Shown: positions 8,273 through 17,772, counted from the stretch's first letter. The stretch: DNA of 64,000 nucleotides from Paenibacillus xylaniclasticus (GCF_004001065.1 NZ_BIML01000019.1:32522-96521), one strand, 5' to 3'. Numbers and translations are program-made. The notes: generated by a model from the letters alone, not told the origin.

Positions 8273-8791
8273 CTATGAGCGAGGAGGAAAATACCCTCGT
8301 ATACAAATGATAAAGCTGCACGACAGATAAGGCTGCATATTGTTATGCTGCTGGGAGTTCCCTGCCTGTTGCAGTGCCATTGGGTTCATGTCAACGTTTA
8401 TCGTACCATCGTAGAGCTGTGTGCCCGATCGCCCTGTTGCTCCCCAGACTGCACCAGCCGGGTCCGTCTTATCTGCCGCGCCGCCGCCTTGCGGTACATG
8501 GTTATGAGCGGGCATTTGGTTCTCTAGCAGCGTAACAGCAGCGGATCCTCCAGGTACGCCTTGAGTCCTCGGCGACAGTCCCGGCCCTTGACCATATTGG
8601 ATCGGTACGCGTCCTCTCAAGTCCGGAAGGGCGAAGTTCGTTTTACCGTCGCCGCCGTACATCGTTCCTAGTATACTGAACAATGCCTGATTTTGCTGGA
8701 TGGACACCAGCTGCCCTTCACAGAACGCCCAGTCTTTGGGCGCATAATCACCTGCGAACATTCGAATTTCTCCAATATATGCATCAGCCAT
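8273..8791 (-). CDS. Phage-tail Collar-domain protein (MdpB-like), third of three
   Basis: 172 residues. Opens with YIGEIRMFAGDYAP, then a conserved WAFCEGQLVSI segment, a YGGDGKTNFALPDLRGRVP collar motif at about 45-65 and an NNMQPYLSCSFIICIRG end. This is the phage tail collar family (PF07484), also called microcystin-dependent protein MdpB-like. In phages it shapes tail-fibre tips; bacterial stand-alone copies often occur as two or three tandem genes with no other phage genes, as here, and their function is not known. It is the last gene of the operon that begins with the giant surface protein. Confidence 0.9.
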   Translation of the reverse strand: MADAYIGEIRMFAGDYAPKDWAFCEGQLVSIQQNQALFSILGTMYGGDGKTNFALPDLRGRVPIQYGQGPGLSPRTQGVPGGSAAVTLLENQMPAHNHVPQGGGAADKTDPAGAVWGATGRSGTQLYDGTINVDMNPMALQQAGNSQQHNNMQPYLSCSFIICIRGYFPPRS

Positions 8792-8808
8792 ATCAAACGC
8801 CTCCTTAT

Positions 8809-9312
8809 CTAGTCTCTTGGCGGGAAAATACCCCGAACGGCAATACAGTAGTTAAGCGTCGTATACGGCTGCATATTGTTGTGCGGCTGACTGCCTCCAG
8901 CCACACTGATCGCATCGCTAGCCATCAACTTGTCAAAAGGTTCGCTCGAGTATATTGACGTATCATTGAGTGGTACCGACCAAGTCAAGCCGTTCGGTGT
9001 TTTGGAATTCCCCGCATTCGCGCTTGCCCACACGGTATGAATATGTTTTGGCATCTCAGAGACGGTCAGCGTATGCTTCTCTTCCCCGCCAGTAGCCCCC
9101 ACTGGCATACCAGCGGTCTGATGGACCGGCACGCGGCCGCTGTAGTTAGGCAGAGCGAAAGTACTTATGCCGTCGCCGCCGTATCGAGTCCCTAACAAAG
9201 CGTATAGAGCCGTATTCGAATTAATACTCAGCAGTTGTCCTTGGCAGAGCATCCAGCCCTGCGGCGCAAAACCGAAGCTAAACAAACGAATTTCCCCTAA
9301 GAACGGTTCCAT
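8809..9312 (-). CDS. Phage-tail Collar-domain protein (MdpB-like), second of three
   Basis: 167 residues, paralogue of its two neighbours. Opens with LGEIRLFSFGFAPQGW, has the YGGDGISTFALPNYSGRVPV collar motif at about 44-63 and the NNMQPYTTLNYCIAVRG C-terminal element. The variable central part, about 75-140, differs fully from the paralogues, as expected for a recognition segment. Seventeen bases separate it from the next gene downstream. No signal peptide is visible, so export, if it occurs, would need another route. Confidence 0.9.
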   Translation of the reverse strand: MEPFLGEIRLFSFGFAPQGWMLCQGQLLSINSNTALYALLGTRYGGDGISTFALPNYSGRVPVHQTAGMPVGATGGEEKHTLTVSEMPKHIHTVWASANAGNSKTPNGLTWSVPLNDTSIYSSEPFDKLMASDAISVAGGSQPHNNMQPYTTLNYCIAVRGIFPPRD

Positions 9313-9345
9313 AATCGAAGTCCCTCCTAAGCTACCAGCTCAAGC

Positions 9346-9861
9346 TTAACCCTGAGTTGGATATATACCTTCCAATGCAATGATGTACCCGATCGGCAAG
9401 TACGGCATCATATTGTCATGCGGCTGTCCGCCGCCAGCGACCGATACAGCGCTTGCAAGCATAGGCGCACCGCTTGTGCTGGGTGCTACGTACTGCACCG
9501 TATCGCCAGTTCCCCATACCGCACCCTGCGGGTGGGATGTCGTCACCGCCGATGATGCTACCACCCCATGGATGTGGGCGGGCAGTTCATTGCTCGTCAG
9601 CGTTACGGTCTCAGTTCCCGCTTTCTGACCTAACGTATACGTAGTCCCTGTTGCGCTATTCATGCCTTGTCCGACAGGCACTCGACCGCGCAGATCCGGA
9701 AGGGCAAAGGTTGTCTGTCCGTCGCCGCCATACGTCGTACCAATAAGCGAGAATAAGGCTTCATTCTCACTGATCGGCAGAATCGATCCATCGCATATAT
9801 GCCAGCCGGACGGAGCGAAATTACCCGCAAACATTCTAATTTCTCCAATATACGGTTCCAT
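9346..9861 (-). CDS. Phage-tail Collar-domain protein (MdpB-like), first of three
   Basis: 171 residues from the ATG that follows a GGAGGAG site by eight bases; the longer frame would begin with a TTG inside that site. Opens with YIGEIRMFAGNFAPSGWHICDG, has YGGDGQTTFALPDLRGRVPV at about 44-63 and ends with MPYLPIGYIIALEG (runs trimmed here to the diagnostic parts). It lies 24 bases after the GNAT gene, so both are co-transcribed with the giant surface protein. Confidence 0.9.
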   Translation of the reverse strand: MEPYIGEIRMFAGNFAPSGWHICDGSILPISENEALFSLIGTTYGGDGQTTFALPDLRGRVPVGQGMNSATGTTYTLGQKAGTETVTLTSNELPAHIHGVVASSAVTTSHPQGAVWGTGDTVQYVAPSTSGAPMLASAVSVAGGGQPHDNMMPYLPIGYIIALEGIYPTQG

Positions 9862-9885
9862 TCGTAGCCTCTCCTCCAATTTCCT

Positions 9886-10395
9886 TTAAAAATGTACCGC
9901 ATTCCATTCCATTCTGGTATTCACTTCATTCGCCTCAAGGGTACGAAAGCCCAGCTTCTCGTACAGCCTCAATGCACGGCTGTCGGTGTTCACCGTCAGC
10001 CGGAGCGGCTTGCCTGCCTCTTGCGCGTATCGCTGCAAGCCGCGCAGCAATATCGTTCCTGCCCCCCGCCCTTGATAGGTCGGGAGCAGAGCGATATCAA
10101 CTAACGTAATCGCTTGATCGCCTTCAGCTACATGCAGCTTGCCCGCTGAGGCCCCCTCAATCGAGACGATAAACAAGCTCGATTCTGGGTAATACATCTC
10201 ATATGAACGCTGCTGCATACTGTACTGCATCGCGAGGAAGGAAGCAGCAGCCTCTTCCTCCCATCCCCATCCTGCCATCTCTACCCTCCGAACCGCTTCA
10301 TACACGGCCATCATGAAAGGGTCATCCTGACGTGTGAGTACAAGTTGAATGCTGCTGCTTTCCAGTAAGAGCCGTTCAATTACAAACCTCGGCAT
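9886..10395 (-). CDS. GNAT-family N-acetyltransferase
   Basis: 169 residues. The acetyl-CoA motif appears as LLPTYQGRGAGTILLRGL at about 111-128 (Q-x-x-G-x-G/A), followed by a helix and the RLYEKLGF element near 148-155, both standard for Gcn5-related acetyltransferases. The ATG overlaps the stop of the giant surface-protein gene (TAATG), and the collar genes follow closely, so it belongs to their operon. Its substrate may be one of these proteins, though that is inference; the family also acts on small molecules and antibiotics. Confidence 0.9.
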   Translation of the reverse strand: MPRFVIERLLLESSSIQLVLTRQDDPFMMAVYEAVRRVEMAGWGWEEEAAASFLAMQYSMQQRSYEMYYPESSLFIVSIEGASAGKLHVAEGDQAITLVDIALLPTYQGRGAGTILLRGLQRYAQEAGKPLRLTVNTDSRALRLYEKLGFRTLEANEVNTRMEWNAVHF

Positions 10396-13300
10396 TAGAT
10401 GTAGTCCGCCTTGTTCAACAGGTTTTCTATCATGACCACTAATTGCGCACGGGTGATCGGCTGCTCCGGCTTCAGATCTCCGTCAATGCCGTTCACAATC
10501 CCAAGCGCAACGCACAATACCGCCGACTCGCGAGACCAATCATGCAGTGCATCTTGATCCCCGAACGGATTAAGGGCATCCGCGGCTTGCTGCTTAGTCA
10601 AATCACTGTCTAATCCAAGAAGCTTGGCCGTACGCGCCATGATAACCATCGCTTCCTCGCGCGTAATCGTTGCATTCGGACGGAACGAGCCATCTGCGTA
10701 ACCAGTAATCAATCCATAGCCGCTCGCAAATTCCAGCGCTTCCTCATACCACAATCCTGCCGTCGTATCTGAATAATTCAACGCTTGACTGCGTCCGTAT
10801 AAGCCGAATGCTTGGACAAGAATCGAAGCGAATTCCGCGCGCGTCGCCGTTCGATTCGGCTCGAACCTGCCGTTGCCCACACCATTAATAATTAGACGGT
10901 CCGCGAGTGTGTCGATCGATCCTTCCGCCCAATGGCCCTTCGTATCATGGAACGCTGCGTCAGCTTCAACCAGCACGAACGTTCCATACGTTAAGCCATG
11001 TACGCGAATATACGTACTGCTGGACGTGCGGTCAAACTTCGTCGGCAGCGGTCTGAGCTTACTGTTGTTCCCGATCAGTGCAGCTGTAGTCGGATTCGCG
11101 CCTTGCAGTTCCTCTGATTTATAGTAAATATCCAGATACCCATTGAATGAAGACAGCTCCGTGCGCTTGCCGTCGGCCTCTACATATACCCGATACTGCA
11201 TTGGAGCAGCTACGATGCGGGCGCCGCTCCTACTCGCCGCCTTGTTCGCCGTCTCAGCATCGGCTTCGGTTGCCTTGGTAATCTCAATTCGGAGCACAGC
11301 TGTTGATATTTTCATAGCCTCGGCTAATTGCGAAAGCATATCGGCCGGAATTGAAATGGCGCGATCGCCCAGCTCCACTGCAACACCCCGGCTTCCCGAG
11401 GAAAGCCGATCTACCATTGAAGAATCAAGGGTGACACTTCCGGCATATGCGCTAGACACGATGACAATCCTCACCGACTCGCCCGGTTTGCCTGGGAACT
11501 CACCTTTCCACTTGTCACCGCTAACCGTAACGGCTATCGTACTACCCGACTTCGTCTCCGAAGCCTCAATCTGCAAATTGTCGTTCAGCGGCGATTTCTC
11601 ATCACCGTTGATCGTAGCCAGTCTTTCTGCCGATGTACTCGGATTTACTGGCACCGACACTGGAGATGAAGGCGTATAGCTGTGCTTAATGGTTACCTCT
11701 GCCGTATTAGAGAAGACCGTTCCATCGAACGTCCGATACGTAAACGTAAAGGTTCCAGCCTGCTTCGGCTTATACGTAAACGCTCCAGAAGCTTCATCTA
11801 ATGTCAACTGTCCCGATAACGGCTGATCGACAATGCTGTACGTTAATGTGTCCCCATCAATATCTGTTGAAATGAGCTTTGCCTTAACTTCAGCTTCATC
11901 GGTTGTCGTATAGCTTGCGTTCTGTGCAATCGGAGCATCATTAACCGCCGCAATCGTCAGGGTCAGCACAGCCGTTGACGATGAAGCTACGCCGCTGAAT
12001 TCGCCTTTCCAAGTCAGTGATGTCTGCCCGTTCCAGTCCGCTTCAGGAATAAAGCTAAGGGCAGTGGCATCTCCCGCGCTCAGCTTATCGCCTGCTTTCA
12101 CTGCAGCTCCGCCCAATTGCAGCGAGCCATGTGCCGGCAGGGAGACGATCTCGATCGTGGAAAGCGCCGTTCCATCCTCATTCGTTAATGCAAAATCAGA
12201 TGCCTTGAATGCGTAAGGGGTATCCTCCGTCCCGTTAGCTTCATTATTGTTCAATACTGGAACCGAGCGCAGTATAATGCTGCCTGACAATGGAGTGCTT
12301 TCATTACCCGCTGCATCCTTAAGCTTAATCAACACCGTCTTCGTTCCATACCCGTTCGGCAGTTGGACAGAAAGTGTCGGTACGTATGCCGTCCAGGCGC
12401 TCCAGGTCGCTCCATTATCGATCGAATAGCTCATTTGTGCCGCTCCCGAGGCCGATACCGTAACCACTACATTGGAACTGGTCGTAATCGGCGCGCCGCC
12501 ATTAATGCTTACACTCCCGGTCGGCGGAGTCGTATCCATTTCGATCGTGCTGCTCATAGTTCCAACATTGCCTGCCACATCTACGAGCTGTACACTTACC
12601 GTCTTCGTACCTTCACCGGCTGTAAGCGTCCAGCTCTTCGTAGCAGCGAAGGCCTCCCATGCGCTCCATGTCGAGCCGTCGTTCGAAAACCGCATCTGAT
12701 CGGCTGTGCCGTCCGGATTACTGATTGCCAGGCTTACCGCCGTATCGTTCGTAGCCGCTGCGCCGCCGTTAATCGTGACCGTGCCATCCGGCGCCGTCTT
12801 ATCGAGCGTGAACGTGACGGTTGTTGTATTGCCCGCTGCGTCCGTTACCTTCAGCGTGTGAGTTCCTTCTGCCGCAACCTGACTGCCGCTGCTGAATGGA
12901 ACGCCGTTCAGATCGCCGCTGCCCTCGTTATACGTAATCGTTAGATCTGTGTTATACAGACCGCCGTCTGTTACGCCGGTAATAACCGGCGCAACCGTAT
13001 CAAGGTCGATCGAATCGCTCATGTTCTGTACATTGCCCGCCGCATCCTGCAGCTGCACGCTTACCGTCTTCGTACCATCGCCTGTTGTAAGCGTCCAGCT
13101 CTTCGCGGCCCCATAAGCTTCCCATGCGCTCCATGTCGAGCCATCGTTCGAGAACCGCATCTGCTTCGCCGTGCCATCCGGATTGCTGATTGCCAGGCTT
13201 ACCGTCGTATCGTTCGTAGCCACTGCGCCGCCGTTAATGGCGACCGTGCCATCCGGCGCTGTCTTATCGAGCGTGAACGTGACGGTGGTTACATTGCCCG

Positions 13301-16300
13301 CTGCGTCCGTTACCTTCAGCGTGTGAGTACCTTCTGCCGTCACCTGACTGCCGCTGCTGAACGGAGCACCGTCTAGAACGCCGCTGCCTTCGTTATACGT
13401 AATCGTTAGATCTGTGTTGTACAGACCGCCGTCCGTTACGCCGGTAACAACAGGTGCGGCTGTATCGAGGTTGATCGTGTCACTAGCGGTATGCACATTG
13501 CCCGCTGCATCCTTCAGCTGGACACTTACCGTCTTCGTACCATCGCCGGCTGCAAGCGTCCAGCTCTTCGCGGCCCCATAAGCTTCCCATGCGCTCCACG
13601 TCGAGCCATCATTCGAGAACCGCATCTGATCAGCCGTACCGTCCGAGGTCAGCGTCAGCGCTGCGGTCAACGAATTCGTATCCGATGCCCCGCCGTTAAT
13701 CGTAATGGTGCCGGTCGGTGCCGTCGTATCGAGCGTAATCGTATCGCTGACCGTCCGTATGTTGCCCGCTGCATCCTTCAGCTGCGCGCTTACCGTCTTC
13801 GTGCCTTCACCAGCTGCAATCGTCCAGCTTCTCGTCGCAGCGAAGGTCTCCCATGCGCTCCATGTCGAGCCGTCGTTCGAAAACCGCATCTGCTTCGCCG
13901 TGCCGTCCGGATTGCTGATTGCCAGGCTTACCGTCGTATCGTTCGTAGCCGCTGCACCACCGTTAATGGTGACCGTGCCATCCGGCTCCGTCCTATCGAG
14001 TGTGAACGTAACGGTTGTCACATTGCCCGCAGCGTCCGTTACCTTCAGCGTGTGAGTACCTTCTGCCGTCACCTGACTGCCGCTGCTGAACGGAGCGCCG
14101 TCTAGAACGCCGCTGCCTTCGTTGTACGTAATGGTAAGATCTGTGTTGTACAGACCACTATCCGTTACGCCGGTAACAACAGGTGCGACTGTATCGAGGT
14201 TAATCGTGTCACTAACGGTACGCGCATTACCCGCTGCATCCTTCAGCTGCGCGCTTACCGTCTTCGTACCGTCGCCGGCTGCAAGCGTCCAGCTCTTCGT
14301 GGCCCCATAAGCTTCCCATGAGCTCCACGTCGAGCCATCGTTCGAGAACCGCATCTGATCAGCCGTACCGTCCGAGGTCAGCGTCAGCTCTGCGGTCAGC
14401 GAATTCGTATCCGATGCCCCGCCGTTAATCGTAATGGTGCCGGTCGGTGCCGTCTTATCCAGAGTGAAGGTTACGACTGCTGCGTTGCCGGTTGCATCCG
14501 TCACCGTTAAAGTATAAGTGCCTTCCGCCGTCACCTGACTGCCGCTGCTGAACGGAGCGCCGTTCAGATCGCCGCTGCCTTCGTTATACGTAATCGTTAG
14601 ATCTGCGTTATACAGACCGCCGTCTGTTACGCCGGTAATAACCGGCGCGGTCGTATCGAGATTGATAGTGTCGCTCACCGTCTTCACATTGCCTGCTGCA
14701 TCCTGCAGCTGGACGCTTACCGTCTTCGTGCCGTCACCAACTGCAAGCGTCCAGCTCTTCGTAGCCCCATAAGCTTCCCATGCGCTCCACGTCGAGCCGT
14801 CATTCGAGAACCGCATTTGCTTTGCTGTGCCGTCCGGGTTGCTGATCGCGAGACTGACCACCGTATCGTTCGTATTTGCTGCCCCGCCATTAATGGTAAC
14901 CGCACCATCTGGTTCCGTCGTATCAAGCGTAATATTGTCGCTCACCACCACCGCGTTGCCCGCCGCGTCTTTCAATTGCACGCTTACCGTCTTCGTACCG
15001 TCGCCGGCTGCAAGCGTCCAGCTCTTCGTAGCCGTATAAGCTTCCCACGTACTCCATGTCGAGCCATCATTGGAGAACCGCACTTGCTCCGCCGTGCCGT
15101 CCGGGTTGCTGATCGTCAGCGTAACCGTCGTATCGTTCGTTTCAGCCGCTCCGCCGTTAATCACGACGGAACCATCCGGCGCTGTCTTGTCGATCGTGAA
15201 ATGGACAGTCGTCATATTACCTGCAGCGTCGACCGCGACTAGCGTATATGTGCCCTCTGCCGTCACACTGGTGCCGCTGCTGAACGAATTTCCATTCAGA
15301 GTGCCGCTACCATCGAAGGTGATGGTGACATCCGTGTTCTTAACGTCTCCATCAGCAATTCCCGTTACAACGGGAGGAATGGTATCGAGCGTAATCGTAT
15401 CGCTGATTTCCACCGTATTACCGGCCGTATCCTTTAGCTGAGCATTGACCGTCTTGACGCCGTCTCCGCTCGACAGCAACCAGCCGCTCTTCGTCGATGC
15501 ATAGGTCTCCCAGCTGCTCCACGCTCCGGATTCGTTCTGGAACCGCATCTCGATTGCAGTCCCATCCGGGTTCGCCAGATTCAAATTCACTGTAGCCGAA
15601 TTCGTATAATTCGCTCCGCCCGCTATCGCCAACACGCCGTTTGGCGGAACCGTATCGAGGACGATGGAATCGGTGATTTCTACCGTATTGCCAGCAATAT
15701 CGCGAAGCTGAAGCCTTACCGTCTTATTGCCGTCCCCGGACGCAAGCGTCCACAGCATGGATGCTGCTGCCGGCTCCCATGCACTCCAAGTCGAACCGTC
15801 GTTGGATAATCGCATCTCCACAGAAGGCGAAAGTGAGTCCGACGCCGTTATCCCAAGCGTCACGGACGTAGAAGAAGTCACGGACGCTCCGTTATTAATC
15901 GACAACGTCCCCGTCGGTGCCGTCTTGTCGAGTATAATCGTGCTGCTGCTGGTATGACTGAGACCTTGGCTGTCGGTAACCTTGAAATTGATGGTTCTGG
16001 TCCCTTCGACCGCCGGCAGCGTATAGGTTGCCGATGTGCCAAATACTACCGGAGTAGTCCAGGGCCCTCCATCTGCATTAAAGCTCATCATGAGCGGATC
16101 ATTCTCGGGATCCGAGCCGGTGAGAGTGAGCGTTACATCCTGGCTGTTCGTTGCCGTTTGACCGCCGTTAATGATAATCGATCCGGTCGGGGCCTCATTT
16201 ACATTCTCTACGCTAATAGTAAAGTCCTGAGTGTAGGTCAGATTGCCCGAATCGGCAACCTGCACCTTGATCGAATAGCTGTTCTTTGTCTCGTAGTCGA

Positions 16301-17168
16301 ATGAGGCTGCTGTCTTCAGCTGATTGCCTGATATCTGGAACGAACTGTTGTCCACCCCGCCTGGTGCCATGCTGTATGCCATGGTACCCCCTTCCGCATC
16401 GTCGGCGCTCAGTGTGCCTACCACCGTTCCGACCGGACTATTCTCTAACACCGTACTGGTGTCCAGACTAATTCCTGTCGGGGCAGTGTTCGCCGAGTAA
16501 GTCAAATCGAGATGCGGGGCATTACCGGATGCACTTAATCTGTCGGAAATTACAAAATAAGCACTGAAATCTGCACTGGTTATCGCGACGTTGTTGGCGA
16601 GAAGTTCTGCCTCTGTCGTTCCCTCTAACACAAACGTGATTTCCGTCGCACTCGGATGGGCCGCCCGATAAGCATTAAAGGCAGCGGTAACATCCAGTGT
16701 ATTCGTATCCTTAGCAATTTCATCCGCGTTATACTCCCTTGCTAGCACCAGCGTCGCCGGGTCGACCCTTGCCGCATTCGTTTCTAGCCAGCTTGTATCC
16801 GTAGACGTATAGATCCTTAATTTCCTTAGTGCCGATGGAATGTTGGGTTGGAATTCCTTCGCTACTATATTAAGAACGAGCTCAGCCTTCTCTATCGTTC
16901 TGCTTGTATCGAATTTCGAGGAATCGATCTTATACTTCATAACATAGTAAGAATCCCCGTAGTTCACTCCTGCATACCAGGAGTAGCCGGCCAAATGCTC
17001 GTTAGAACCTGCTCCCGTCGGGTAATAGCCCCCCGCATCATAAGACTTGTCCTCCACTGTAGTAATGGTCGCATCCGGGGTAGCCGCATAGACCTTAGGT
17101 GCTACTAGTAATGGCTGTACAACTGCGATCAGCATGACCGCCAACAGCCACCTTGCTAACTGCTTCAT
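10395..17168 (-). CDS. Giant modular surface protein with tandem Ig-like repeats and three SLH domains
   Basis: 2257 residues from an ATG eight bases after AGAGGAG; the longer frame has no site. A signal peptide ends at about residue 28 (VYA). Residues ~35-225 resemble a DNRLRE/CBM96-type jelly roll, ~228-325 a cadherin-like domain ending in VENVNEAPTGS. About 326-1636 hold eleven ~88-residue modules of one type (NDGSTWSAWE, DGTKTVSVQLKDAAGN) with five ~66-residue modules of a second type (GLYNTDLTITYNEG) between them. Cadherin-like and Ig-like domains follow to ~1850, then a beta-rich linker. Three SLH domains (~2069-2257) carry TRAEFAS, TREEAMV and TRAQLVV, predicting anchoring to pyruvylated wall polymer. 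Likely an adhesin or matrix protein. First gene of a five-gene operon. Confidence 0.93.
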   Translation of the reverse strand: MKQLARWLLAVMLIAVVQPLLVAPKVYAATPDATITTVEDKSYDAGGYYPTGAGSNEHLAGYSWYAGVNYGDSYYVMKYKIDSSKFDTSRTIEKAELVLNIVAKEFQPNIPSALRKLRIYTSTDTSWLETNAARVDPATLVLAREYNADEIAKDTNTLDVTAAFNAYRAAHPSATEITFVLEGTTEAELLANNVAITSADFSAYFVISDRLSASGNAPHLDLTYSANTAPTGISLDTSTVLENSPVGTVVGTLSADDAEGGTMAYSMAPGGVDNSSFQISGNQLKTAASFDYETKNSYSIKVQVADSGNLTYTQDFTISVENVNEAPTGSIIINGGQTATNSQDVTLTLTGSDPENDPLMMSFNADGGPWTTPVVFGTSATYTLPAVEGTRTINFKVTDSQGLSHTSSSTIILDKTAPTGTLSINNGASVTSSTSVTLGITASDSLSPSVEMRLSNDGSTWSAWEPAAASMLWTLASGDGNKTVRLQLRDIAGNTVEITDSIVLDTVPPNGVLAIAGGANYTNSATVNLNLANPDGTAIEMRFQNESGAWSSWETYASTKSGWLLSSGDGVKTVNAQLKDTAGNTVEISDTITLDTIPPVVTGIADGDVKNTDVTITFDGSGTLNGNSFSSGTSVTAEGTYTLVAVDAAGNMTTVHFTIDKTAPDGSVVINGGAAETNDTTVTLTISNPDGTAEQVRFSNDGSTWSTWEAYTATKSWTLAAGDGTKTVSVQLKDAAGNAVVVSDNITLDTTEPDGAVTINGGAANTNDTVVSLAISNPDGTAKQMRFSNDGSTWSAWEAYGATKSWTLAVGDGTKTVSVQLQDAAGNVKTVSDTINLDTTAPVITGVTDGGLYNADLTITYNEGSGDLNGAPFSSGSQVTAEGTYTLTVTDATGNAAVVTFTLDKTAPTGTITINGGASDTNSLTAELTLTSDGTADQMRFSNDGSTWSSWEAYGATKSWTLAAGDGTKTVSAQLKDAAGNARTVSDTINLDTVAPVVTGVTDSGLYNTDLTITYNEGSGVLDGAPFSSGSQVTAEGTHTLKVTDAAGNVTTVTFTLDRTEPDGTVTINGGAAATNDTTVSLAISNPDGTAKQMRFSNDGSTWSAWETFAATRSWTIAAGEGTKTVSAQLKDAAGNIRTVSDTITLDTTAPTGTITINGGASDTNSLTAALTLTSDGTADQMRFSNDGSTWSAWEAYGAAKSWTLAAGDGTKTVSVQLKDAAGNVHTASDTINLDTAAPVVTGVTDGGLYNTDLTITYNEGSGVLDGAPFSSGSQVTAEGTHTLKVTDAAGNVTTVTFTLDKTAPDGTVAINGGAVATNDTTVSLAISNPDGTAKQMRFSNDGSTWSAWEAYGAAKSWTLTTGDGTKTVSVQLQDAAGNVQNMSDSIDLDTVAPVITGVTDGGLYNTDLTITYNEGSGDLNGVPFSSGSQVAAEGTHTLKVTDAAGNTTTVTFTLDKTAPDGTVTINGGAAATNDTAVSLAISNPDGTADQMRFSNDGSTWSAWEAFAATKSWTLTAGEGTKTVSVQLVDVAGNVGTMSSTIEMDTTPPTGSVSINGGAPITTSSNVVVTVSASGAAQMSYSIDNGATWSAWTAYVPTLSVQLPNGYGTKTVLIKLKDAAGNESTPLSGSIILRSVPVLNNNEANGTEDTPYAFKASDFALTNEDGTALSTIEIVSLPAHGSLQLGGAAVKAGDKLSAGDATALSFIPEADWNGQTSLTWKGEFSGVASSSTAVLTLTIAAVNDAPIAQNASYTTTDEAEVKAKLISTDIDGDTLTYSIVDQPLSGQLTLDEASGAFTYKPKQAGTFTFTYRTFDGTVFSNTAEVTIKHSYTPSSPVSVPVNPSTSAERLATINGDEKSPLNDNLQIEASETKSGSTIAVTVSGDKWKGEFPGKPGESVRIVIVSSAYAGSVTLDSSMVDRLSSGSRGVAVELGDRAISIPADMLSQLAEAMKISTAVLRIEITKATEADAETANKAASRSGARIVAAPMQYRVYVEADGKRTELSSFNGYLDIYYKSEELQGANPTTAALIGNNSKLRPLPTKFDRTSSSTYIRVHGLTYGTFVLVEADAAFHDTKGHWAEGSIDTLADRLIINGVGNGRFEPNRTATRAEFASILVQAFGLYGRSQALNYSDTTAGLWYEEALEFASGYGLITGYADGSFRPNATITREEAMVIMARTAKLLGLDSDLTKQQAADALNPFGDQDALHDWSRESAVLCVALGIVNGIDGDLKPEQPITRAQLVVMIENLLNKADYI
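12540..15190. repeat. Near-identical tandem repeats coding the central modules of the surface protein
   Basis: Units of about 264 and 198 bp recur with very high nucleotide identity, for example the segments coding SNDGSTWSAWEAYGA and GSQVTAEGTHTLKVTDAAGN. The outer modules, near both ends of the array, are more diverged. Homogeneity in the centre suggests recent duplication or gene conversion, and assembly errors are possible here. Confidence 0.9.
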
Positions 17169-17246
17169 TGAACACACTCCTCTAACGAAAAATAGGCCGT
17201 GCTTGCACAGTTCGAATGTTTCCTTCATGCAAAATTAAAAGTTTTG

Positions 17247-17355
17247 AACTAGCAAAAAATGTTTATATTGTTTATTGTTTATGCTAGCATAATAGGAACA
17301 TTTTGACTATATCCATCATGAGGTCTAGAGGAATATTTTGCGACGTGTCTAGACT
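17247..17355. promoter_or_regulatory. Cluster of CTAG palindromes upstream of the surface-protein gene
   Basis: The 17169-17440 gap is AT rich and contains ACTAGC (~17249), the perfect palindrome ATGCTAGCAT (17281-17290) and two GTCTAGA copies (~17323 and ~17347). CTAG is normally rare in bacteria, so these may be operator sites. I could not define a convincing -35/-10 pair. Confidence 0.35.
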
Positions 17356-17433
17356 ATTAGAACTACAGTGGGGAATGTTACCGGACTAATAATGAGGCGG
17401 GTAAGGAAAGGACATTGGAAGAGGATGACCGCA

Positions 17434-17485
17434 GCAAAAAAACCGCCCTACAGGCTGGCGTTATCACCAGGCCTGCTGGGCGGTT
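17434..17485 (-). terminator. Intrinsic terminator of the mazG-hbs-rqcP run
   Basis: AACCGCCC (17441-17448) pairs with GGGCGGTT (17478-17485), with an inner CAGGC/GCCTG stem; seven T residues follow on the minus strand. It isolates the surface-protein operon from rqcP. Confidence 0.92.
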
Positions 17486-17490
17486 CTCAA

Positions 17491-17769
17491 TTATGGCCAA
17501 TCCTGTGATTCAGGCTGACGCGTTTCTTCTTTCAACAAAGTATAAAGCTCTCCAGCCTCTTCCTTACGAGTCGATTCGGCCAGACGCTCGACGCGGACCG
17601 TAACCAGCTTCGTCCCGTATTGAATAGTCAGCTCGTCTCCGGGCTTCACCGTGCTGCTAGGCTTAGCCTCCCGGCCGTTCAGCCAGACGCGCCCCTGCTC
17701 GGATACGTCCTTCGCGACGGTACGCCTCTTGATCAGCCTCGATACTTTGAGAAACTTATCTAAACGCAT
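17491..17769 (-). CDS. rqcP: S4-domain ribosome quality control protein RqcP (YabO)
   Basis: 92 residues. An S4 RNA-binding domain covers about 1-60, with MRLDKFLKVSRLIKRRTVA and the GRVWLNG and KPSSTVKPGDEL elements. In B. subtilis RqcP (YabO) works with RqcH on stalled 50S subunits to add C-terminal alanine tails to nascent chains. It lies four bases after hbs. The C-terminal ~25 residues are charged and variable. A strong terminator follows, marking the end of the conserved run before the inserted operon. Confidence 0.92.
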   Translation of the reverse strand: MRLDKFLKVSRLIKRRTVAKDVSEQGRVWLNGREAKPSSTVKPGDELTIQYGTKLVTVRVERLAESTRKEEAGELYTLLKEETRQPESQDWP

Positions 17770-17772
17770 GGA

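Noticed and set aside
8273..9861. Prophage remnant, suggested by the tail-collar proteins
   Set aside because: No integrase, capsid, terminase, baseplate or lysis gene nearby; stand-alone collar triplets are common in bacteria.
12540..15190. Regular repeats that could suggest a CRISPR array
   Set aside because: Units are 200-260 bp, in frame, and code Ig-like modules; no short identical repeats with unique spacers.
10873..16471. Many plus-strand open frames opposite the giant surface-protein gene
   Set aside because: They mirror the repeated coding sequence on the minus strand, have Arg- or Val-rich shadow composition, and lack ribosome binding sites.
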